NCBI GenBank assembly: GCA_032164295.1
Contig: JAJHTX010000005.1
Span: 3,030,002 to 3,094,001 of the forward strand
Length of the DNA stretch: 64,000 nt
Source: Inonotus obliquus
Taxonomy: Eukaryota; Basidiomycota; Agaricomycetes; Hymenochaetales; Hymenochaetaceae
Reading direction: 5' to 3'
Shown: positions 35,054 through 46,389 of the stretch, piece by piece
Numbering within the stretch: the stretch's first letter is position 1
How the letters are laid out: each line of letters starts with the position of its first letter
Notes under the pieces: model-generated
Told to the model about the DNA's origin: nothing
What the model saw: only the letters and a program-made list of their open reading frames with translations
The model's database searches: none
Program-made: the position numbers and the translations under genes

Positions 35054-37348
35054 TCACTTATTCACCGTTCCAATCACTGTATCAGGAGCGTATCGCGGGA
35101 TAACCTACGAGCAGACGGTTAGAATAATTATAACGCTGAACTCATACCATTAACATACCTTGGGATCGTGCAGCATATTGAACTCTTCAGTCGCGTCTCG
35201 TCCAGCGTAAAGCAAGATGGCCTTCTCTCCGCCCGGATGTTCTGGTAGGAACTTCGTCACATCCAGTACCTGCCCATCAATGATAACCCAGCAATCATCC
35301 TTCTTGTTATGTTTCGCAACTTCCTCTGCAGAATACGATCCACTTGTAGTCTTTTTCTCCTCAACTTTCTCCTCCTTTTTCTCTTGTGAAGCGGATGGGC
35401 TGGAGGATGCACCTGGGACCGGCTCGGCTGACGATGTCGATGACTTGGCAGAGGAAGACGTGGTAGGGACAGGAACAGATGGAGTAGGGGCAGACGGTGA
35501 CGACGGAGTAGAGCCAGCCCATGAGAATGAGAGGTCAACCTTATTCTGTTCGGGTCTGATAGTAATCGTCGTCGATAACGGTGCACCAAGATGACCAGCA
35601 ACAGCGCCGAGACGCCCCTTTGCCTTGTCAGCCTCTCCAGTGCCCTTCTGCAAGAGATACGCCGCTGCACTGTCACCGGCTACTCTTCCGAAGACAACAC
35701 ATCCAAGCAAGGAACTTCCTCCCAGTCGATTGGCACCGTGGACCCCACCCGCAACTTCACCAGCGGCAAATAACCCTGGAATTGCTGCATGCTCCTCTGC
35801 GGTCAAAACGCGCGCTTCTGGATCAATCTCAAGTCCACCCATTGTGTAGTGCAATACAGGTGTCATAATCGCGACGTTGAAATAATCATCCATCTTCCAG
35901 TCTGGGTGGTGGAAAAATTTCTTCCCGAACGGGTCTTTGTTAGCCTTGGCGACTGCGCTGTAGTCTGCGAACGTCTTGGCAAGCGTCGATGCAGGGATAC
36001 CAATCTCCTTTGCAAGATCAGCACCAGACTCGAAGCGCTTCATCAACCCACGGCCAACATAGTGCTTGCAATGCCATTCGATTTCCTTTGAAGCACCCCC
36101 GTTCAGCACGAGACGAATGGGATACTACGAAAAGAAAGTTAGTGACTTCAATGGAATGGGTCTTTCAGGCTCGTGTACGTACCTTGCCGTTCTCCCAAAT
36201 CTTCCCGGTTACATAGTCACGAGTCTGGAGCTCATCCACAAATCGCTTCCCCTCGGCATCAAGCAGCAACCCTCCGACACCACGAAGAGCCTCTGCAGCA
36301 AGGAACTTTACTTTCGCGTTCGGATCGTTAGGGTCAACGAGACCCGTGGGATGCACCTGGACCTTCTCAAGATCGATACCGGATGCACCAACCGCCATCG
36401 CAAGCTTCTGACCATCACCGGTGCAGTGCTCTCCATTAGTAGTCGGGAGATCCCACAACTCTGGTCTGTATTTCTTCAGGAGCGAGTCGCTCGTGAAGTC
36501 TGCTGCATAACCTCCCGTAGCAAGGATTACTGGTCCATATGCTTCCTCCTTCTTCCCCTCGACCTCGTACTCAACACCAATAACGCTACCACCTTCATCC
36601 TTCAGTAGTCTGGTAACTTTAGCCTTCTTACGGATTTGGACCCGATCCGGCATGGCCTGGGCTAGATCTTCAAGACGTTCTAGTTGCGCATAGGTTATGA
36701 CCATTCCCGGAAATTGAGCGCCGCCGCGGTGTGTACGGGGTTGGCTGTGACCACCAAGGCGAGAGACCTTGCTTAAGTCGAGCCCGAACTTATCTTGCAA
36801 CCAGTGAACTGCGCTAGCCGAGCGACCGGTGAGTACGCTGATTAGGTCATCACGCGCAAGATCTTTGGCGGAACGTTTGGTATCTTCGAAGAAGACCTTT
36901 GCGCTGTCTTGTATACCGAGCTCCTGCTGTGAGTTCGTTCCGGAGCCGTTGATGCCAGAAGTTGCCTTTGTGGAGTTTCCTCCCATGAAACTAGCATTCA
37001 CAGATTAGCAACGATATTAAATAAGAAACGCTCAAGTTAAAATGTTCATTCAACGGCATCAGTTACTTCCTCACACATCAACAAACGTCGCTGAGGAGTG
37101 ACACAACTCGAGCAGCTCTTCCACCGCAAACAAGGGTAGAAGTAATTCATGGACTCGTCTTCTCCAAGCAATGGACAGACATTTCGATGCACATGCGCAA
37201 AATGGACGGGTAGAAGGGAAGGAAGAGGAGTAGAGTAAGACACTCACGGTTGCTTGTCCAGAAGAAGGACATTTGCGCCACGTTCAAGGAGAGTGTGTGC
37301 TGCAGATAGACCAGCAAGACCACCTCCAACGACGATTGCCTGAGCCAT
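35054..37348 (-). CDS. OSM1: Soluble fumarate reductase fused to cytochrome b5 domain
   Basis: Four exons (37248-37348, 36183-36990, 35159-36124, 35054-35104) have matching phases; 641 aa. The N-terminus MAQAIVVGGGLAGLSAAHTL is the FAD dinucleotide-binding motif. NSTKATSGINGSGT, QVHPTGLVDPNDPNAK, AEALRGVGGLLLDAEGKRF and GVHGANRLGGSSLLGCVVFG are signatures of the FAD-dependent succinate dehydrogenase/fumarate reductase flavoprotein family (Osm1/Frds). After residue 480 a Ser/Pro/Thr linker and a Lys/Glu-rich stretch lead to a cytochrome b5 domain (YSAEEVAKHNKKDDCWVIID, FLPEHPGGEKAILLYAGRDA) with the haem ligand in HPGG. The enzyme would reduce fumarate using reduced flavin, with the haem domain as likely electron entry. 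No obvious mitochondrial presequence is seen. Such fusions are known in fungi. Confidence 0.92.
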
Positions 37349-38458
37349 TGTATAGAAAGTAGATGAGAGGAGAGTGGAGATGAGAAGTAGGAAGGAGTTA
37401 GAGAGAGAGAAAGGTAGGAAATAAGACGGCGATGATGGGATGAAATATAAAGGGATCAATCACGTGTTGAGTGTATAATGTATTAACATGTGATTTTCTC
37501 GGGGTCGGTCTATGACTACAGTGCCCCGCTGTCCACTCCTGTTTCTCCAATTTGACTGTCTAATAGGAGAGATAAAATACTGCGATATGTTTGAGTATTT
37601 TGAGCAGCTTGCATTAGAAAAATCAAAATAAATAGTCCGATAAATCACGGACTGTGCTATTCATGCTCTTCCGTGTTCCGTGATAGTCATAGTCATGGGA
37701 GGACTGGAGAATCGCTAATGCTGACGTAAGATAAAAATGTTACATAACTATCTAGAGTGTTCAGTTCAATGCGATGCGAGGCAAAGACAACAGCATGAAA
37801 GAAAAATACTATTTTCCATTCGCTTCAGCTCCTCCAGTCTTCTGACTCTTGGCCAACCGTATTGCATCCATCAGAGGTACTATCGGTTGCCCGTGTCTAT
37901 TTTTTCACACCCGGAGTCCCGCCGAGTCCGACTAGGCTGACCTTCACAATGAAGCGTTCTTACTCTATGCTAGCATCCCAATTCATTTGCAAGAAAGATG
38001 GTATAGTGACGATGCGGTGTTTGCGGAAATACGCATCTTTGACGGCGTGTACGACTCACTCTGGAGAGCTGTGGTCTTCCGTGATTTACCATCGCGTCGG
38101 ACCTTAAGTGATCGTCCGCTGAAGGCCACTCTAAGTACTACCGGGTCTGTACCGTGCCACTGCTCAGTTCGCAGACGGCATATGGGAATGACGAATGTCT
38201 CGAGAAGGAGGTGGTGTCGAGGATGTTTTATCTGCTATGCTGAGTACGTTTCTACTTCGCAGTTTCCCATGTTAATATGAAACAAGTCTTCTAGATCTGC
38301 GGTCGCATGATGCTAGACGGATAAGTTTCTGCTCATTAAGGCTTCGCTTTCCTGCTCTTCGTTCTCAAGCTCATACCAGTACTCGAGCATCATGTGGTAT
38401 ATTGGAGGTGGGTCGTTGGTGTATATTATCGCACGCAGTGGTCGACTGTCTTGCTATC
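37349..38458. other. Divergent intergenic stretch
   Basis: About 1.1 kb between the divergent fumarate reductase and GH12 genes. It should hold both promoters. Open frames on the plus strand (37862-38280) have no recognisable features. Confidence 0.55.
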
Positions 38459-39393
38459 ATGTTTTTGAAGGCTCGTTCTGTTCTGTTGAACATTGTCTTT
38501 GCCAGCGCCCTCGTCACAGCATCGCACAGTGACCGAAAGCGTCAAGGCATCGATACATCTGTGCTATGTGGGCAATTTGACAGCACTGTAATAGGACCTT
38601 ATACTCTTTTTCTTGACCAGTTTGGCGCCGGGGGTGCGACCAGCGGATCGCAATGTGCACAGGCTACCACTCTGAGCAGGTCCTCAATTTCCTGGGCGAC
38701 CAACTGGACATGGACTGGCGGGAACGGTGTAAAGAGCTTCTCCAACGTCAACCTCGATGCGAATATCGGGCGTCGGTTGAGCCGGATAAATAGTCTTCAG
38801 GTCCGTTTTCTTTACTCCCATGATTTCTTGTTTCGTTTGCGTTCAAACAGAGCAACTGGGAATGGTCGTATGAGATCACCGGCACATCTGTTGCAGATGT
38901 AGCATACGATCTTTTCACGTCGACATCTCCCGATGGAGATAATATCAACGAGATCATGATCTGGCTTGCAAATTTCAATGCCGGCCCTATCTCTGCTGTG
39001 TTCAATGCAGATGGCCACGCCGTACCCGCTGTTACAAACATTGACCTTGAGGGGCACACTTGGTGAGTACCGTCGGTAGCATGGTTTCTTGCACCACCGC
39101 ATCTCATCATATTCCTCTCCGAAGGAATCTGTTCGTTGGATCGAACGGCGTAAATATGGTGTTCTCTTTCTTGCCTACCGATGACACGATTCGGATTCAG
39201 AGTTTCCATGGTGATATAAACTCGTTCCTCAAAGTACGTTTCTCTTGTCCTTGTTGTATATTCCTGATGCGATAAAAATCAGTACCTTATCGCCAATGAA
39301 GGGCTTCCGGACTCGCAGTTCTTGAAGACAGCACAAGGTGGTACGGAGGCGACGTCGGGTACTGGAATTCTGACAGTGTTAGTTCTCATTTGA
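38459..39393 (+). CDS. Glycoside hydrolase family 12 endoglucanase (copy 1)
   Basis: Four exons (38459-38800, 38851-39062, 39125-39233, 39283-39393) fit in phase and encode 257 aa. A signal peptide ([20 protein letters not shown]) and a KR site precede the catalytic domain. GH12 landmarks: [61 protein letters not shown] with the predicted nucleophile Glu148, and [10 protein letters not shown] with the predicted acid/base Glu243. Family members cut beta-1,4-glucan or xyloglucan outside the cell. Both catalytic glutamates are present, so this copy should be active. It is followed by a paralogue about 690 bp downstream with the same four-exon structure. Confidence 0.88.
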
Positions 39394-40078
39394 TTTCCAT
39401 GAACTCACGACGGCTGACTTTCATGAATTGATGCATTTAAAAGAACGGAATTCAGCCTCGTCCTCGGATGATACATGTGTTTTATCAGGGGATACCCAGA
39501 ATGTCATTTATGTTGATAATGCTGGCTGGGGATGTCTTATGTTCATGTTTCCACGAGAAATAAAACTATGGGAAGACTATCTTGGACCTTCCTTACTTTG
39601 TGGTGCGCATAGGCTTCGTTACGTCACTGAGTACTTAGGTCTTCTGCCAAGGGATGCTTGGGCTATGACATCTTCGCACTGTTGCTACCCGCCCAATGAC
39701 GGGAAATCTGTTCGCATATGAAGAGTGTTGCAACTTCCTACGGCGGAAACGTGCATTTGCTCCCTGCATCCGATTTCTCACAGTGCGCTTCGGGATGCTC
39801 TATGCAGCTTCTCATCCTCTCAGCGGCGGTTTTGGAAGATTTTGCATAGAGTTACGACTGACCTCTCGCGGTAAGCTAAACGGTACTTCTCCTTCTATTG
39901 TCAGGTCTTGTGAACAAGGACGCATTTCTTCGTGCGGACGCTAGATTTCCGTTCTTGCGTGGTTTGACGGTATGTTTAAGTCCCAGCGTCTTATATCACC
40001 TATTGCATGCCATTACGAGAATAAAGGTTTAAAGCATATAATAGCTTTGCGTTAAAGGATAGGGACCACGCTACACTC
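39394..40078. other. Spacer between the two GH12 genes
   Basis: About 0.69 kb. Plus-strand frames at 39428-39944 are open for stretches but show no GH12 similarity or other domain. The right part holds the promoter of the second GH12 gene. Confidence 0.5.
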
Positions 40079-41007
40079 ATGCTGACTTTACTATTTCCTG
40101 TTTTCCTTGGTTTCGCTGCTGGCCATCTGGTGTCGGCACCCTCACCTATTATTCAGAGCCGCCAAAGCGCTGACAGCTCCGTCCTTTGCGACCAGGCTAA
40201 TATCATCACAGAAGGACCCTATACCCTCTCCCTCAACGAGTTCGAGACGACCAAGACGACCAATGGCTCTCAATGCGCACAGATACTCGTATTGAATGAC
40301 TCGAGTATCAGCTGGACGACCAATTGGACGTGGAGCGGTGGCGGAGACGAAGTGAAGAGCTTTTCTAACATCAATTTTGACAGTGTTATTGGTCGAAGTG
40401 TAAGAAGCATTACAAATCTTCCAGTAAGTCTATTCCTGCAGTTCATCGAGGATACGGTACATAGATCACAATATCATGATGAACAGACCACTTGGGAATG
40501 GTCCTACGACATTGTGAACACATCCGTCGCTAATGTTGCCTACGATCTCATCACTTCCTCGTCCACCGACGGTGACGTTGCCAACGAGATCCTGATATGG
40601 CTCGCGAGCTTTAATACTCGTCCGGTTTCTTCGATGATAGACACCGAAGGAAACGCAGTTCCAGTTGCGAGGAACATCAATGCCCACGGATCCTCATGGT
40701 GAGCAGGACCGTTCCTCTATTATCTTGCGAGTAAATTTATTGATGTACGTCAAGGAATCTATTTGCCGGATCGAATGGAATATCTAGCGTGTTCACCTTT
40801 CTTCCGACCAATGGAACAATACAGAGCTTTCATTCCGATCTCAATGTTTTCTTGAAGGTAAGCAGAGTCAAGTCATTACACATAACGTATTCGTCACGCC
40901 TCTTCTAGTTCCTCATCTTAAACTTAGGGCTTGACGAAGCTCAGATTGTGAGAATGGCCCGGGCTGGTACAATAGTTACATCGGGATCCGGGAATCTGAT
41001 TGTGTAA
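40079..41007 (+). CDS. GH12-like protein lacking the predicted acid/base glutamate (copy 2)
   Basis: Four exons (40079-40423, 40487-40698, 40755-40857, 40909-41007) with matching phases encode 252 aa. The exon pattern is identical to copy 1. Signal peptide MLTLLFPVFLGFAAGHLVSA. Conserved landmarks: VLCDQANIITEGPYTLSLNE, SISWTTNWTWSGGG, TWEWSYDIVNTSVANVAYDL and NEILIWLA with the predicted nucleophile Glu149. At the C-terminus, where copy 1 has GGTEAT, this copy reads AGTIVT, so the predicted general acid/base glutamate is Ile242. The frame is otherwise intact and exon ends are sound, so it is not an obvious pseudogene. It could be a non-hydrolytic binding protein, a transglycosylase-like variant or an early decaying copy. 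Confidence 0.85.
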
Positions 41008-41244
41008 GTCACTTCCGTCGCCGCTGTGTTACTCGTTTCAGGAGGTTGTTCACATCTCCATAGCACAGCATACAGCCTTGATGTAATTTGAACCAGAACA
41101 TCTAAAGCGTCTGATTCGATTCGGACAACTGAGAGTAGTTATCTACTATTATAACGCAACTTAGCTAGTGAATTGAATAGGTACCTACTGAACAAAGCGT
41201 GATTTTTTGAGGGCCCGGAATTGAGCACTTCAAAGTTTCGAGCA

Positions 41245-41947
41245 TCAAGCATTGGCAAGACCAGCAAGGAGAATCGGGAAGGCCGATAACAGGCCAAATT
41301 TCATAATGGCACGGGTTGCACCAGAAGAATCGTCCGAAGCATCGGCGGAGGGAGAACTTGTCGCAGCCCCATTCGCAGACTCCTCTGAGCTGGAACTGGG
41401 ACTCGATGCGGTAGTCACCGGGACAGCAATGAACGGAATCGTCGTACTCGAGACGATAGTTGTTTGAGGTGGCGCATCCGTAAGTGTCCCTGCACCTTCA
41501 GCAACAACTATGCATGCTCCGACGCCCTGCGAATCGTACGTGCACTGAAAGTTTGCTCCAAGACCGGTAGCAAGAGAGAGTTCCCCCGAGACGCGTGACG
41601 CGTCCTGAACAACAGTCACTTCATAAAATTGAAGAGTGTCATCAGGACGAATTGAAAATAGCAATGGTATATAGGACGTACTTGTGAATGGAATGTCACC
41701 GGGTTCAGTCCCCGAAGCAGAAAGAACGTAAGTTGTGCCGTCCGTGCCAGTGCCTTCTATTTCCCCGGAGAAGGGCAGGCCAGAGAATTCGGAAAGTAGG
41801 GCGATGCTCGCATTTGTCGCTTGTTGTGCGTGAACGCCTTGACGAGAATAGCGTTTTTCAGTACAGGTCGGGAAATCAGGGAGAGACAATATTATGCATA
41901 CCCGCAAAGCCACCGAGTCCAAGTAACAAAAGAACGGCGGAAATCAT
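41245..41947 (-). CDS. Secreted, probably GPI-anchored protein
   Basis: Two exons (41902-41947 and 41245-41837) fit in phase and encode 212 aa. The signal peptide MISAVLLLLGLGGFAGVHAQ is split by the 64-nt intron. The mature region has only two cysteines (FQCTYDSQGVGAC). A Ser/Thr/Ala-rich stalk leads to a C-terminal hydrophobic tail (IMKFGLLSAFPILLAGLANA). This layout is typical of GPI-anchored cell-wall or membrane proteins of fungi. The domain resembles many small basidiomycete surface proteins of unknown role. It is convergent with the second GH12 gene. Confidence 0.78.
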
Positions 41948-42592
41948 GGTATAGAGCGCAGGAAATGTCGCAGTCTATGAAGAGAGAATGAGACGACTGC
42001 CGTTGAAGGCCTCTTTATACTGAGGTGAATCAGTAGTAAGAATGGAAACGAGACAACATCGCTTGCATCGTGATTTTCAGATTCTGCTCATCCGAGTCGC
42101 CTGACGACAAAACTGGTCGCCGCGGTGGGAACTTGAGATCCATAGGGCGACCATACGAGACGACGGCGCATAGATACCCATCCCATCAACGTTTTAGGTT
42201 GAACAAACTAGCACTGGCTGGCACGGCACAACATTCAGATCACGTGCGAAGATGATCTCATCTCCATCTCTTCCAAGTTCCATCCGGTAACGAACAGACA
42301 ATAGTAGCATCATGTCGATGACTAGATTGAGGATTCAAAATAGATGCCTTGTATTGGGAACGTAAAGCGACAAGAGTCAATAATGGAACAAATAGTGACG
42401 AAAACGACAAAGAAAATAAAAAGAATGAAGAAAAGGAACACAGAAGCACAATATTTACCAGGAAGAACTAACCAACATAGTGAGCGAGAAGGGATATTAC
42501 AGCGAGAGATGTTCAAAGAAGAGAAAATTAAAGCACGGTGCTTGCTAAGAAACATTCATTCCATAATCACAGCCAAAGCTTGGGAAGCTTGA
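41948..42592. other. Intergenic stretch, no supported gene
   Basis: About 0.65 kb between the promoter of the GPI-type gene and the 3' end of the next minus-strand gene. Overlapping Phe/Ser-rich minus frames are compositional. Confidence 0.55.
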
Positions 42593-43890
42593 TCAGGTTT
42601 CTGCAGGGCATGTCTCGCCCGTACAGGTCTTCTGGATGCCGTTGGTTTTAAGCTGGCTTGGTAGGGTAGTATCTGATGATGCGAGCTTCGCGAATATCTG
42701 AGATTGTCACGACTGGTCGTTAACAAGTCCTACGGACAGCATGGCTAACAAGACGTACCTTGTAGTAACATTCTGGCTTCTGACACCCGCTAACGGCCCA
42801 GCGTCCATCAATGACAGTGAACGGTACGCCAGCGACGCCCTTCCGCGCAGCATCCGCACTCATAGCGCGCACTTCCTTCTCAAATTCCGTGCCCTCCACC
42901 CATGCCAGCGCATCCTCTTCGGTGTCAAATATCGCCGCCGCGTCATCGTCAGCATGGGGATCCAACTCAACCTCGACATCTGTCCTCGTCACTGTTATCT
43001 CTGGTGTAGCTTGCGAGTCAGACTTGGATGGTGACTGGAACGGATACGTCTGCGAAGAGGAGAGCTTCGCCAGCGTGTGCGGGTCGCCGATGTCCTGTTC
43101 ATCTTCAAACAGAGCACGGAAGAGACGGCGGAGGAGTGCGCATTGTGCTCTTTGACCGCCATAGAAATAGGCTTTCTGTAGTAGACGGTGTGCTCGCGTT
43201 GTCTGGCGTATGTTTCCTCCGAGGGAGCTGAGTAATAATGAAGAAAGCAGAATCAGCACAGTTGTCACGAAACCATGAGACACCCGACAGGGAGTATAAA
43301 GAAATTCAATATATGCGGAAGGGCATGACAAAAAAAACACAGATGCTCAGTAAGCCCGCCGCGGCTTCCTGAGATCACTCGGCTGAATACGACCGCTTGT
43401 AGGATACCTCGCTCTATCCGGCTCACCGTCGGCGAACGGCGGGTCCATGCGAAGCCCGACATACATTGGCTACCCAGAGGTAAACCAGAGAGGATTTGCG
43501 GCTGCAGATGGAAGAAAAACAATGCTCTGTACTCACAAGTTCAAACCTTCTTCTTTCGCTCTAGTGCGAATCATGTCGAGGGCCTCATGGGCTTTATCTG
43601 CAGATCCAAACTTGTGAAAGAAGTATTGATCTTTCTGGATAGCCCTGTCATTCGGGAGGCTAGGATTGAGTATGAAGGGGTGATATTGGATGGCGAATTG
43701 GACTGGGAGACCGCGCGATTGCGCGAGTGCTATACCATGGAGGAGCTCCAAATGGCCGATGTAACACCACGCGCATATCTGTCAAATGGGTCGTCTAGTG
43801 AGTAAGGGGGTCGGAGAATAGATGGAAGAAACGATGCACAAAGTCTGAGATGACATCGATTTTTATCGACCTTGTGTCGGGAGTGGACAT
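42593..43890 (-). CDS. DsbA/FrnE-like thiol oxidoreductase
   Basis: Multi-exon gene starting MSTPDTRSIKIDVISDF at 43890. After a short intron the active site reads ICAWCYIGHLELLHGIA, a CxxC thioredoxin-fold motif (CAWC). It continues QFAIQYHPFILNPSLP and the helical domain DQYFFHKFGSADKAHEALDM, IRQTTRAHRLLQKAYFYGGQ. The cis-Pro region is GVAGVPFTVIDGRWAVSGCQ. The end is SQLKTNGIQKTCTGETCPAE. This order matches DsbA-like FrnE / 2-hydroxychromene-carboxylate isomerase family proteins. It is longer than usual because of an acidic insertion before the thioredoxin C-terminal half (residues DPHADDDAAAIFDTEEDALA). The precise substrate is unknown. One middle exon (about 43378-43475) is less certain. 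Confidence 0.8.
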
Positions 43891-44223
43891 GGGTGTGAGA
43901 ATGAAGACTAAGCTCTTGAGCTCAAGCTTGACTTTTTGTAGCTTTCTGGATGCCCGAGGTTATATGGGATGCGATATTTGGGACGCTGAGGAGATGGAAG
44001 CTGATAGGATGTATAGTACAGTCGAGTTAATAGAAATACATGCAGTAAGAGGAAGGAGTACAGTCCGAGTTGTGTTTAGTAAGGACGGTGACGATGACTA
44101 AGCTAATGCTGACGTAGCTGATTAGTAAGTTTTCTTTTGCTTTTCCTTACTTAATCAAGTTCCTTTATGTTGTCTCGCTACTGCTTCCCAGTGCGTCTAT
44201 ATTCCCGCAAATACTTGTCAGCG
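43891..44223. promoter_or_regulatory. Divergent promoter region
   Basis: A 333-bp gap between the divergent starts of the DsbA-like gene and the Nudix gene; it must hold both promoters. No specific motif could be assigned. Confidence 0.5.
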
Positions 44224-45309
44224 ATGGCACAAGAACCCAGAATACTCGCTGCTCGTGAACTACCTGCCTCGGAAGCAAAGTAAGTTTTGTATCATACTCG
44301 TCGCGCTTGATGTACTTACGGATTGGTGACTTTGAGATGGGTCACCCTCAAAGAGCTAGAATGGATAGATCAAGATGGAAAGCAGGTCAGCGACTATATG
44401 CTCCTCGATATACATTGTAGCGCTAGAGAGCTTCCTTAGAGAAAGTGGGAGTGTGCAGAGCGCAAGACTCGGGGCTCCACTGGCATTGATGGTAGACGTT
44501 TATGTCGGCGTATGTGGGCTTCCTAGTCTCAGATAATCTACCTGCAGCCGTTGCAATTCTTGCAATCATCAAATCCGCCAAGAACTCCTTTCCACCATCG
44601 ACAGTTCTTGTTGAACAATTCCGTCCCCCGATCGGTAAATACATAGTCGGTATGTCGTTTCTCCCATCTTTCATACCACCAATTACATACCCTCGCATAC
44701 ATTCAAGAACTTCCTGCTGGTGAGATATGCGTCAGAATTCTCTGCAATATAATGCGTATACGTATGACATTGGTGACACTCAGGACTTATCGACCAAAAC
44801 GAAACGCCAGAGCAAACCGCAATCCGGGAGCTAGAAGAAGAGACTGGCTTCAAAGCGGACAAAGTCATCGAGTCCTCGCCTATTGTCGTAAACGATCCAG
44901 GTTGGCATGGATATTTGCTTATGTCCGCCGTACGCGAATGACAAAATCGCCCTTGATAGGCATGACCACGGCAAACATGAAACTAGTTGTTCTAGACGTC
45001 ACTTTCCCAGACGAGCTCGTCCTCAGCGATGCTAGACTTGATGACGGGGAGCATATTGTCAAGCGCGTTGTAGAACTGGCTAGGCTATTTGACGAGCTAC
45101 AGGGTGAGTGTAGTATTCATTTGCTTTTATGAACATATCTGCGCTAAACTTGGTTCTTTTGCAGAGTACGACCGGAAGGTAAGTAAGATATTCCCATCTA
45201 TAACCTCGAACACTCTATCCCATCCTGAACCACTTTGAATTAGGGTTTTGCCGTCGATGCTAGGTTGTCGCATTTTGCGGCTGGATTGAACCTCGCAGGA
45301 AAGCTATAG
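44224..45309 (+). CDS. YSA1: Nudix ADP-sugar pyrophosphatase (Ysa1 type)
   Basis: Nine exons (44224-44279, 44337-44385, 44440-44491, 44527-44649, 44708-44719, 44784-44900, 44960-45103, 45165-45178, 45244-45309) sum to 210 aa with consistent phase. Key parts are [40 protein letters not shown], and the Nudix box [20 protein letters not shown] followed by TG (GX5EX7REUXEEXGU). It ends with [17 protein letters not shown]. It would hydrolyse ADP-ribose and related sugars to AMP and sugar phosphate in the cytosol. Two very small exons occur: 12 nt (codes ELPA) and 14 nt. All Nudix catalytic residues are present. Confidence 0.9.
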
Positions 45310-46389
45310 ATATGTCCTGTCGTAAGCACATAGTAAATAACAGCTCTCCAAACAATGGCGAAGCGTATCAAGCGGACAGATCGATTTGACTTGAATGCTT
45401 GTCCCTGTGGGACTTCTATTCACTCAATAATAGAGACATTCAACCATTATCGACTACATGTTAGGACTTTCTGATGGCGACCAGCCTGGCTTCCTTACGT
45501 TTTTTATTGGCTGTCCGAGCGCTGCGACTGATTTCATCTAGCCGAAGGCCATGAAGACCACGTGGGAAGTAGACGAAGATCTCTCGTTCATGTGATTGAA
45601 CATACCCTGATTTTGGTATTATGGTAATACAAAACTGCGCCTTGAGCTCGAAATTCCGTGGCGCAAGAGCCTATCTTAGTATCTTGACTGCTAATGGCAG
45701 TGCTATTGTGGCAATTTTAATGCACATCGAGAGGATATTGACCATTCAAGTTTTGCTCGCGTTCTAGGAAGTCAAGATTCGAACCTTCCCCATGAACGCA
45801 GTCATTTTCATGGATGCTATTACATCGATCTGCGTAACCTTAAGTCCTCGAGAAATACCATTTGCACCCCTCAGACGGAGGTATCCAATATTCGGATCGG
45901 ATCACATGGCTCACCTCAAGCGCTTTGCACAACACAAAATATATAGGATTGTCAGAGTTGAGATGTGACAATTTTGACTGTTGCAGTTCGTATTCGAAAG
46001 AAAGGATAAAACGGTGAAGAACGAATAAGTCAAGGTGAGAGAAGTGAGATGAACAAGTGAAGAATCGTAACGAATAATACAGCATTACAGGCATGCGGTG
46101 CGGTGATCGAGAGAGAAGATGGGTGATAAAATACGTGTGGCAAAATAAACAATGCAGTGATGAGTAAGGAATAGACACGAAACGCAGCGGGCGAATCAGA
46201 CAGACGAAACCAATCTGCGGCGAACAAAACCCAGTGCAAGCACTCGGTAGAGAAATCGGGGAGTCTAGTTAAGGGCGGGATCGACGAAGATCGACAGGGA
46301 GGCGATCTTGGTTACTTATCCATAAATCACTCTAGAACAGGAAAGAAACGAGTTGGGACCACTCTTCACAAAATAACAACCAACTCGAC
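45310..46389. other. Convergent intergenic stretch
   Basis: About 1.1 kb between the convergent Nudix and MYND genes. The sequence is AT-rich with no supported gene. A GGTTCGAATC-like word near 45780 was checked as a tRNA T-arm, but no acceptor or D-arm accompanies it. Confidence 0.55.

Noticed and set aside
45770..45800. tRNA T-arm-like word (GGTTCGAATC on the minus strand)
   Set aside because: No matching acceptor stem, anticodon arm or D-arm could be found around it.
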